DNA from: Scalesia atractyloides
Taxonomy: Eukaryota; Streptophyta; Magnoliopsida; Asterales; Asteraceae
DNA: 64,000 nt
Direction: 5' to 3'
Assembly (NCBI GenBank): GCA_947069175.1
Contig: CAMTDV010000002.1
Coordinates: forward strand, 9,589,054-9,653,053
Part shown: positions 24,540-33,302 of the stretch, piece by piece
How positions within the stretch are numbered: the stretch's first letter is position 1
Layout: each line of letters opens with the position of its first letter
Program-made: the position numbers and the translations under genes
The notes under the pieces: model-generated
Told to the model about the DNA's origin: nothing
Seen by the model: only the letters and a program-made list of their open reading frames with translations
The model's database searches: none

Positions 24540-25071
24540 GGAGTGTCGGATAAGTCATTTTTATTTTTGTGTTTGTTCACAGTGGTTTTCGATCGAATGA
24601 TTATACTTCCATTTTTAAGTTGAAACGTTATACACTTGTTTTTGGTTATGCAGTGATGATCTTTTTTTATTACGGCTGAATATTTAAAAGTTTTGTGTTT
24701 TGTGTTTTTTTATATATCGTATGGTGTTTTTGTCAATTGGTTTTTGTGTTGTTCCTTTTTTTTAAGTGAGGTCTAGCCAACTGAACAGGTTTATGACATG
24801 AGTTATAACAATTTATATGGTTTTATTATTTTTCTCGTATGTGTAACAATGTTTTATTTTTCAAGCATATATTTTCGTGACATTCGCTAATTCCGTTTGG
24901 CATGAACCATATAAAACTAGTTTATTGTAGCAAAATATTAGAGAAACTAATTAAAAAGAAAAATAACAATAAAACACAAAAGAAATGATCAAATTTCATA
25001 TCATTTGTTCTAGCCTGTTCATACTTCACACAATTGTTTAGAGCAACCAAATTGAAAATGGACCAATTGGA
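24540..25071. other. Region between the convergent MULE genes
   Basis: About 530 bp, T-rich on the left and A-rich on the right, with no open frame of note. It must contain the 3' ends of both convergent transcripts; I cannot pick specific polyadenylation signals. Confidence 0.5.
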
Positions 25072-25880
25072 TTAACTTGTTTGAAACCTACGTATACCAT
25101 CCAACCTGCGACAAATTCTTTGTATTACATTTTCCTCGAGCTTCAATCTTTCGTCCTCGTCCAAACAAGCAAACTCTCTAACTTCGGTCTCTACAACCCC
25201 TCGTACTGAGTTCACCTCACTAAGAAGCATTTTTGATACATACTTCCTTCGTAGATCGGTAATTTTCCTTCTTTGATTATCCAATACTTCCCCTTTTGCG
25301 TTCCTCTCTGACGATAGTCCACATTTCCAATCTTTCTCGCTTGTTCCTATATAAGTCAAAAGACATGTGTTCTCATAAGCAGATACAATAATGCGCATAT
25401 ACAGGTATGTTTTCTAAATTTTATCGGGGAATCGTCTAGCTTACCGTTGTAGGTCTCCATATGCCGCATTAAGAAAATTTCGCAGTCGGTACCGTTAAAC
25501 AGGGTCTGCCATGGGAATTCCATTTTTACGGGTTTGGTAACTCTTAGTTTATCAGCTACCACTGGCTGTATACGGCTTAGGAACCCATAAAAGGCACTTA
25601 TCTGAAATAATACATCCGGTAATACATTATTGTTCTTTGTTTGATATATCAATATAGTTTTGTATATTTTTGAGTTGTACGTACCATTTTTTTGAACGTC
25701 CCACCGTACCTTTCTTTTAAACCAGCGTCACCCTCTATGTTGTCAATGATTATTATTTGGGTTGTTGACAAGTTGAAAAAAGTAGAAAGTAGTGCTTCCC
25801 ATTCAAGATAGGGATGTACACCCTCTGGAAACCTTTAAATGTCTTTAGTTCCGTACTGTCGAGTACATACTTCATGTTCT
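25072..25880 (-). pseudogene. Ulp1-like cysteine protease, C-terminal part
   Basis: C48-family (SUMO-protease-like) domain of the kind captured by plant MULEs. Minus-strand exons: 25,880-25,685, 25,601-25,445 and 25,346-25,072, with introns of 83 and 98 bp obeying GT-AG. The first exon encodes ENMKYVLDSTELKTFKGFQR, then GKHYFLL with the catalytic His (about 25,783-25,800). A frameshift follows, then QIIIIDN with the catalytic Asp, and GLKERYGGTFKKM. Exon 2 ends in NGTDCEIFLMRHMETYNG, holding the catalytic Cys (usual DCGIF; Gly is Glu here). Exon 3 is an R/K/E-rich tail with KYVSKMLLSEVNS, ending in a stop at 25,072-25,074. The N-terminal part is missing or unrecognisable above 25,880. It may act on SUMO-like conjugates in intact relatives; its role in transposition is not known to me. 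Confidence 0.85.
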
Positions 25881-26750
25881 CTGCAAACCTTTAAACCTTT
25901 AAATTGCTTTTCCTAACTGCATAGTACACACGTGCAAATGTTTTATGACCATAGTTATTAAAACGAATGTGTTATACCAAATGTCATATAACACCAGGTT
26001 AGAGACCAAATCACTTTTAAAAACAAAAATAAAAAAATATTTGAAGACACCCCATCGTACTGTTGTATGAATGACTGTAAATCAATAACAAACCGACCAA
26101 ATCACTAACTAACACCCCTTCAATTCATATAAAGAAATACAGACCAAATCACGATTAAAAATAAAAAATTTCTATAAAGAAATAACACCACATATTGTAG
26201 TTAATGGACAAATAACACCTTTCACTCCTATGAAAGACAACTTCAACTCCTATAAAGAAATAACAACATAAATGCAATTAATGAACAAATAACACCCTGC
26301 ACAAGGATAAAGACCCCTTTATTTCCTATAAAGAAATAACATCATAAATGCAGATAATGGACAAATAACACCCTGCAATACTTTTTCAATCTTCATATGT
26401 TTTAATCCAAATGTCATTGAACACATCCACAGAAGTGTTGTTGAACAAATACAACTTATCAAAGATCACCACAGAAGTATTAGAATGCAGCAAATTCATT
26501 GAAGATGAGGCAGCTGAGGCATGAGCTGTTTTGTAGCCGTGCCTGTCAATTGGTTTTTTTTTATGGTTTTATGAATGACTGCAAATCATTAACTAACACC
26601 CCTATCTGGTAAGCTATGACAGGAACATTTGCAGAACCCAAAACCCAACCAATCAGACAAACATCAATTACTGGAATGCAGAACCCAAAACCAACCAATT
26701 AGACAAATCCTAAGTTTTTGTGATGCTTGTTCTTTTTTCAGTTAATAAAA
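25881..26750. repeat. AACACC-rich array, left of solo LTR
   Basis: Degenerate repeats built on GGACAAATAACACC and CCTATAAAGAAATAACA, clearest at 26,170-26,400. A segment from about 26,040 to 26,500 is repeated at about 29,400-29,800 on the other side of the solo LTR, in the same orientation. No protein-coding content seen. Confidence 0.7.
26746..26750. repeat. Target site duplication of solo LTR (left), TAAAA
   Basis: Identical to 29,313-29,317, immediately outside the TGTAACA and TGTGACA ends of the LTR. Confidence 0.85.
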
Positions 26751-26936
26751 TGTAACATTTGTCAAAAACGGGTTTTCCAAACCCGCTCCGTTTGTAATCG
26801 AATATCAAGTTATAAATGTTTCGTTGCGTATTTATGTCTATTTTGATTTTCTAATGATACATAATTAATAAACAAACTAAACTATAAAAGTTATAATTGA
26901 TAAAAAGTAAAAATAAAATAATTAAAAAGAAAATGA

Positions 26937-27019
26937 GGCTGCCGGGACTCGAACCCGGGTCAGCCGGGTTTTGAACTCCAAAGACTGAACACACCCACAC
27001 ATAACCACTCCGCCACTTG
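26937..27019 (-). other. tRNA-like module 1, solo LTR (antisense, class-II-like)
   Basis: On the minus strand an A-box-like TGGCGGAGTGG (27,005-27,015) is followed by a B-box GGTTCGAGTCC (26,945-26,955). The box spacing and the GTGGCGGAGTGGTTA start resemble Ser/Leu (class II) tRNAs. No complete acceptor stem is seen, so I do not call a functional tRNA gene. Confidence 0.65.
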
Positions 27020-27709
27020 TTGTTTTCTGTCAACTCTAGGAAACAAATGAATTTTATAGTCAATCATAGATCAACCGGTTGCGCCAAACTGAAACCGTAA
27101 TCGGCTATTCAACCGTCCAAAACGTTTGAGTAATCGCGAATTCTGGTTTATAACCGATGCACCGACGATCCTAATCAATTCAGACTTGAATTAACTTAAA
27201 TTTTGATGATGATCGGATTTTATAACCGAAGATATTCAATGTCTGATTTACGCCCACAATTGCTTCCTCTCTCGACTCAAAATCATTCTACAAACCTGCA
27301 ATTTTACTTTCGTTATACATTCAGTTCATCAGAAAGGTTTTTTTAACTCGCCGGAAAATCTCTGCAAGTCGCCGGAAAACCGAGACCTTCATTAATACGA
27401 ATCAATCCCAGACGACATAGCCGGAATATTCAGCTCTCGCCGGAAAACTTCTGGAATTTCCAATCTCACGCGGTGAATCGAGGAAGCTCATAATCAGAGC
27501 CGACGATCCTTGCCGGAGTTTCGAGAACGACGACCTGTTCCGGTACTTTCTTTCCCCAAACCTTCTCCGTTCATCACCTTTCAACTTGTTCATATTATTC
27601 GTTAACTGAATTAAACAAATAACAGCGAGATAACCGTTGTCTGTGTTATAGACGAAGAAGACGAAGTAGTAGATGATATTAAGATTAATTAAAATGGATA
27701 TTGTAAACG

Positions 27710-27785
27710 GGTTAGACACACAGTCCAGAGGTGGACTGTGTGCACATACAAATCACACGCCGCGAGTTCGATCCTTGACACACGT
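27710..27785 (+). other. tRNA-like module 2, solo LTR
   Basis: Starts GGGTTAGACACACAG. A perfect 11-bp hairpin (CACACAGTCCA, loop GAGG, TGGACTGTGTG, about 27,717-27,742) precedes a B-box-like GAGTTCGATCC (27,764-27,774). The stem occupies the place of a tRNA D-arm. Confidence 0.65.
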
Positions 27786-27879
27786 ATACCTCGTAATTAA
27801 AATGTTCTTTTTTTTCTAAATGAACCGGATCCTTTTCGCAATTAGATGTTAAGTATAATAAAAATCTGTATATTAAACA

Positions 27880-27950
27880 AGTTAGACACACAGTCCAGCG
27901 GTGGACTGTGTGTAACGATAAAGCACAGGTCCCGGGTTCGAGACCTGTTA
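27880..27950 (+). other. tRNA-like module 3, solo LTR
   Basis: Starts GTTAGACACACAG. Hairpin CACACAGTCCA, loop GCGG, TGGACTGTGTG (about 27,887-27,912), then a T-arm-like hairpin: AGGTC, CCGGGTTCGA, GACCT, with GGGTTCGAGAC at 27,934-27,944. Confidence 0.65.
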
Positions 27951-28071
27951 GTGACACCGGTTCGATGATTTAAAATATTTTTGAAAATAAAAGAATTTTG
28001 AATAAACTGAGTTAGTATACAAGTATAATTAAAAACAGTATATAAGTATAATTAAAAATATAATTATTTCA

Positions 28072-28148
28072 GGTTAGACACGTAGCTCAGTTGGTAGAGC
28101 TACGTGCACGCGAACAGGAGGTCTCGGGTTCGAGCCTCACCCGGCGCA
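28072..28148 (+). other. tRNA-like module 4, solo LTR
   Basis: The most tRNA-like of the set. TAGCTCAGTTGGTAGAGC is a textbook D-arm/A-box (28,083-28,100), here extended to a 10-bp perfect stem CACGTAGCTC / GAGCTACGTG. The B-box GGGTTCGAGCC is at 28,126-28,136. The 5' and 3' ends do not form a good acceptor stem. Confidence 0.75.
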
Positions 28149-28731
28149 TACAATTATACAATAAAACCGGTCAACAAGTCAAACGGTCAACGGTCAACGG
28201 TCAATGCAAAAGTCAACATATTTTTATATTTTTATTTATTTAATTTAATTTAAAAATCAATTAAAAATACTTAAAAATAATGTTTTTAAAGTTAGGAAAT
28301 AGCCTTAAACTCACCAAAAATATATCTAAAAAAATCCTATTAAAATTATCAATAAAATCCACTCATTTACTATATTTTCCGTTATTATTTAGGTTAGTTA
28401 ATACTCGTTGTTCAATCCTTCCAACTCGTGCGCATCTCATCATCTCCAACCAAACGCACCCAATGTGAGTGAATCTTTACAAATTCCCCGTTTTAATCAC
28501 GTTTTTGGGGTGTATCATGTGTCTTGCCATTTATTATATTTAAATCATTGTGCATACATCATATCATAAACAAATGTGTATTCAGCTTGTTTCAACCGTT
28601 TGTGTGGTTATTGTTAGATTTAATTTATTATTTTCAGTACATGCAAGTTCATAGGCCGCCGCTCCCCATTACATTATGAGCGTTGAGCATGTTCCCCATT
28701 ACATTATGAGTGTGAACCTGGCGTGCCAACA

Positions 28732-28857
28732 TACGATCGGCTCCGTTTGATTGAGCCTTGATCGCACAGACATTTATCATTTTCAGTACATGCAATACGA
28801 TCGGCTCCGTTTGATTGAGCCTTGATCGCACAGACATTTATCATTTTCAGTACATAC
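28732..28857. repeat. 64-bp tandem duplication in the solo LTR
   Basis: Two adjacent, nearly identical copies starting TACGATCGGCTCCGTTTG (28,732 and 28,796) and ending near TTTTCAGTACAT. The corresponding part of the LTRs at 55-63 kb carries its own longer, different duplication. Confidence 0.9.
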
Positions 28858-29312
28858 ATCATATGCCGTTTATTCCCCATTAATGTTATTGTATGTTATT
28901 GTATGTTATAGTTTGTGGTTGTCATTGTTACTGATTGACTATTTACATTTGCTCACTTATGATTATGCACAATTTTTCCTTGATAAAATAACAAGAAAAT
29001 CAATAATAAATGTTTATCTAACAAGGTTCACTCGCCAACTTATGTTGACCCAAAAACCCCCATTTTTACACATGATACAGGTGAACCAGCTGCAGCAAGA
29101 AACACATAGGATTGGCTTAGAAGAATAAAATGATTTAGAGCTTGGAATTGTTTAGTTGGTTATTTTTCTTTGTATTTGTATGGACATGTTTGGATTATTG
29201 AGAATGTAATTTTGACTTTAATAAATGTGAAACATATTAGTAAATATCATGAGCTTTGGTGATAACCCAATTATGCCCCGACTCTTATTCCGCTGCGGGT
29301 CGGGGTGTGACA

Positions 29313-29317
29313 TAAAA
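29313..29317. repeat. Target site duplication of solo LTR (right), TAAAA
   Basis: Matches 26,746-26,750. Confidence 0.85.
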
Positions 29318-30473
29318 CTTATTACAAACCTAATAGAATGCATACATCTTATTAACAATGTCCCTCATAGTAATATATATCAAACAAACACCATACATAA
29401 ATAACACCACGTAATGGAACAAAAGACCCCTCCAATTCCTGTAAAGAAATACAGACCAAATCACGATTTAAAAACCAAAAATTCATAATGGACAAATAAC
29501 ACCCTGCACTCCTATAAAAATTCATATAATGGACAAATAACACCCTGCACTCCTATAAATGCAGATAATTGACAAATAACACCCTGCACGATTATACAAG
29601 ACCCCTTCAATTCCTATAAAGAAATAACAACATAAATGCTGATAATGGACAAATAACACCCTGCACCCCTTTTTCAATCTGCATATTTTTTATACCAAAT
29701 GTCATTGAAAACACCCCAATATATTGTTGTTGAACAAATACAACTCATCAAAGAACACCACAAAAGTATTAGAATGTAGCAAACTCTTTGTAATAACACC
29801 ATAACAGGTAATAACACCACAGACATTTAAAAACACCTTAAAATTTTAAAAGACACCATAACACTCTTAAAGCCACCATAAAGAAAAACCTTAAATCATA
29901 CAATGGAGATTTGTTTTTTTAATGAATATGGATTAAATAGAACTCCATTGATAAAAATAAAACCAAAACCTTAATAACTAACTGAAAAACACAAAAAAAG
30001 CTTCATTAGGTTGAAATTAAGCAACTTATCAAAAACCCTAATCCTACCAACTAAAGGAATAAGCAATATCTCAATACAATGTTCAAATACGACTAAAAAC
30101 ACTCTGATTTCGTAGCACATTACACACATGTATATGATTTTGCAGGTTTCCCCATCGACGGAGTCTTCGTCGTCTTCTCCTCCTCCCGATCGATAATAAA
30201 CGGAACCTTAATTTTCTTTATTCGTGAACTGTGATTTTTCGATTACAAATGATTTGAAGATTGATGTTGAAGATTGTTATCCCTGACCGTAATTTTCGAA
30301 GAACTAATTGTGATTGCTGGGGGTTTTGATTCGGTTTCTATTTGAAAGTGGGGTAAAAGGTCTAAAACACCCCTGAACGATTCAATTAGTTTTAATTGTT
30401 TGACACTTTATTTACAATAATGTCACTATGATCTCAACCATTAGATTTTTAATCTAATGGTGGTTGATATTTT
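29318..30473. repeat. MULE right arm with AACACC-rich array
   Basis: 29,390-29,880 repeats the AACACC-rich material of 26,040-26,500, including three close copies of GGACAAATAACACCCTGCA. From 29,880 to 30,473 there is AT-rich non-coding sequence. No gene recognised. Confidence 0.7.
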
Positions 30474-30521
30474 TTCTTACCCTTCTCACACTTTTAAATT
30501 TTCTCACAATAACCTCACCCT
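30474..30521 (-). repeat. MULE right terminal inverted repeat
   Basis: Reverse complement of 20,732-20,779 with a 32-base identical core. It is followed outward by the other half of the TA microsatellite. Confidence 0.9.
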
Positions 30522-31138
30522 ATATATATATATATATATATATGAGCTAAATGTATTCATTGGATATGTCAGTATGTTATCAAATCATAATTAAAAGTTA
30601 TTTATTGTATTGGCTTTCGTGAGCTCAGTCCGAACAATTATTTTTTGAAGCTATGTCATAGTATAATATAATGTTTTATGATGTGATATGATATGTTACT
30701 ACATAAATAATTTATAATATATTGTTGTTCTATAATATATTTATCTCGCTAAACCAAATTAAAATAATTGAATTGTGTATAAATGAACCGAATCATAAAT
30801 TCGTTATGGTATCCTATAAATAATATAAAAAAATTGAGACGAAAAAACTAAGAAAGAGAAAAGTAGTGTCGGTGAGTGAGTTTGGTCTTTTAAAGTACCC
30901 ACCTACAACCAAGTTACAAACCAAAGAAGCTAAGGAAAATCACACTCAAAGCATATAAAATAATCAAAGCAAGAAATCTTTTAAATTAACATTTTATAAA
31001 TCTAGTGGTTTTAACACGTCATTATCATTTTATTTTTTACAATTCTTGCACTATGGTAAACTTTTTGACAAATTCTGAGAAAAAAAGATCATGTTTGACT
31101 TTTATTTTTCTTTTGTAAGTCCAATCAATAAATTTTCC

Positions 31139-31169
<31 letters not shown>

Positions 31170-31790
31170 ACTTATTCGTGTAGCAGTAGTGATAGTATAA
31201 TATCATATTCTAACATAACTTTCCATAAAATTCAAACAAATATTTTGTGTGACAAAGATTTTAAAAATAAAAAATTATTTAGACAAAACTTATAAACTTT
31301 AATAATTTGGAAAAAAATTTCACAACAATTTTTTTTTCTATTTTCAAGGGATATGTTGTCAAACAAAAACTAAAAATAAATATGGTATAATTATGGTATT
31401 GCGTCATGGTACATGTTATATCTAATCATATCATATTATATGGTATCAAATCATAAGATAACATAAAATATTATACAATACCATATCATACCATATCACC
31501 ATGATGATGTATAACATATTAAAGTATAGAATAAGAAACATAACATATGGTATCATATCATATATAATGATATCATTATATATAGTTTCATCTAGTGTTG
31601 TATAATGTTATATTATTATATTATATTATATTATAATACATTTATGACATTACTGATAAATGAAACAAATATTAGAAATCAACACACTACAATATAACAT
31701 AGTAAATACAATGCATTAAAATACAGTTTAATGTAATGTAATACAATATATTATAAATATATTATATTATTATGATATGTTATAATAAGG
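30522..31790. repeat. Unit U, copy 3, 3' part
   Basis: Resumes unit U after the MULE. The stretch around TTATCTCGCTAAACC (30,741) parallels TTATCTCGTTAAGTT near 38,882 in U4. It includes TA tracts (30,523-30,543; 31,140-31,167) and, at 31,380-31,800, very AT-rich sequence built on ATCATAT/ATATGAT words. No coding potential is seen. Confidence 0.6.
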
Positions 31791-32335
31791 TATTATAGGT
31801 AAAGTGTAACAAGAAAAATGGGTGATTATTGCTTGGTCCAAATATCAATAGGTGCCGCTCAAGATATTTGTTGCTCAAACTATGTCTTAGATTCACAACC
31901 CATCTTCACAATTCACTTAAGTGGAAATCTTATTATACACCCACAATATACAATTGGTGGTATATGAGACTATGCCTAGAACAAGAGACTTTGATATTGT
32001 TGTATGCTTCAAGGATGGACCACTTTTACGCATTAATAAACCACACCATTTATGCACCGCATTATGGTATCCTCTAATCCTTTAGTTTGGTAAGCACAAT
32101 TAGTTGCTTCATCATAAAAATTTAACAATGAATTTGTGGTATAGCTACATGATTCACGACCGAGGAAACATTTATTCAGTTTTGCTACAACGTGGCCCTC
32201 TTGTCCAATTATTTGGTAGACGTACATGTATGTATAAAACAAAGTCATCTTGATTACATAAGGGCTCATAAAAATATCTCCAGAACTCTAAATATTTTCA
32301 AGATATACAGATGATGCCTTGCTCAGAGGTGATAC
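31790..32335. repeat. p block, copy 2 (no gypsy element)
   Basis: Paralogue of 11,360-11,895 and 41,121-41,650, more divergent from both than they are from each other. Homology ends near 32,335, where the other copies continue toward the gypsy element. Confidence 0.75.
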
Positions 32336-32785
32336 TGAATCGAAGCAGTAAGAAAAAAAATCATCTTACCTTCCTATTTCACTAGTGGACCTCACTATAT
32401 GTATAAGCCTTACCAAGACACTATGTTTTTAGTTTTTGAGCGCTTGTATTATACCACTTTGTTTTTAGTTTTTGAGTACTTGTATTGGTACTGAATAAGT
32501 AAAATCGGCACCAATACCAATATAGTACGAGTCCCAAATAGGTAAAACAGGTACCAAGTACCAATATAATACATGTACAAATAAATTCATTACGAGTACT
32601 ATAATTACCATAATACCAAATAAAACATAATATATATTTTAAAATTCTATATAAAATTCGATACCAGAACCGTTTTACCCGTACCAATACCGAAAATAAC
32701 CAATACCAAAATCAATAAAGCTGCCGAATACCTAAAATCGGTATGAGTACGGTATGGTATGGGTATTTGGGAAAAAAATGTCCAA
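32336..32785. other. AT-rich segment with CCAATACC words at the unoccupied gypsy site
   Basis: Holds many short words such as ACCAATACCA and GGTATGGGTATTTGG and ends GTCCAACCCTAATTATG. The end resembles a terminal repeat of a non-autonomous hAT-type element, but no partner is visible on the left. An open frame on the minus strand (about 32,421-32,687) is low-complexity Y/W/C-rich sequence and not a credible gene. Confidence 0.4.
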
Positions 32786-33302
32786 CCCTAATTATGATCT
32801 CCCCTTTATATAGGACATTGAAACCAATTCAATTGTGGAAGTTTTCGAATAAGTTGAACTTTAAGTTTAAGATACATAGAATATTTCTATGAGAACAAGG
32901 AGGCTACTTAGTAGATTGAAGCAATTAATAAACAAGGGCAATAAAATTTGTGTTTAGTATCATGAATTCATAACCCGTTAAAAACTTCTTGTGTACAAGA
33001 TGGAACTTATTTTACACAAGAGACTTCAAATTAAGTGTTATTAGATTTTTCTCGAGAACATCTAGATTGTGCATATGTTTGTCTATCACAATGTTAAACA
33101 CATCGCTAACATATATATTAGCTTCATGCAAAAATGTACCATGAAATCTAAACAAAAGCAAGAAAGTTCCAAACATGGCTATGCAATCTTTACACGTTAT
33201 TACCCTTAAAATAGTGAAAACATCAATTTACTTAGATCTAAATTACAATATTTAAATCTACCAAAAAATCTAAGAAATCGCTTGTGTGCATTTTATTTCA
33301 TG
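32786..33302. repeat. q block, copy 2 (partial)
   Basis: Matches the first part of the q blocks at 16,225 and 46,046, without the insertion at 16,676. It joins the H block at about 33,303. Confidence 0.7.

Larger units (their letters stand above)
26751..29312 (+). mobile_element. Solo LTR of the tRNA-module LTR family
   Basis: Begins TGTAACATTTGTCAAAAACG and ends GGGTCGGGGTGTGACA, with a 5-bp TSD. Length 2,562 bp, in the orientation opposite to the element at 55,119-63,502 but of the same family, clearly more divergent from those LTRs than they are from each other. It carries four tRNA-like modules, a GC-richer part with repeated CGCCGGAAAA motifs (about 27,350-27,540), and a 64-bp tandem duplication at 28,732-28,857. 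A solo LTR arises by recombination between the two LTRs of a full element, so the MULE once housed a complete copy. Short open frames inside are not genes. Confidence 0.93.
20732..30521 (+). mobile_element. Mutator-like element (MULE) with FAR1-type transposase and Ulp1 fragment
   Basis: Bounded by inverted repeats of about 48 bp (20,732-20,779 and 30,474-30,521) sharing a core beginning GTGAGAAAATTTAAAAG and ending GAGAAGGGTAAGAA. It sits in a TA microsatellite, so the target duplication expected for Mutator (about 9 bp) cannot be delimited. Contents from left: transposase gene (+, 21,068-24,539), Ulp1-like gene remnant (-, 25,072-25,880), repeated AACACC-rich arrays split by a solo LTR (26,751-29,312), and a non-coding right arm. 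The two genes converge, with about 530 bp between their stops. MULEs with Ulp1-like proteases (Kaonashi and relatives) are established in plants. Frameshifts and stops in the transposase show this copy is no longer autonomous. Confidence 0.88.

Noticed and set aside
28072..28148. Functional tRNA gene at LTR module 4
   Set aside because: D-arm and B-box are excellent, but the ends do not form an acceptor stem and the T-stem is mismatched; I call it tRNA-like only.
32336..32785. hAT-type MITE
   Set aside because: One end (GTCCAACCCTA) is suggestive, but no matching inverted end or 8-bp duplication was found.
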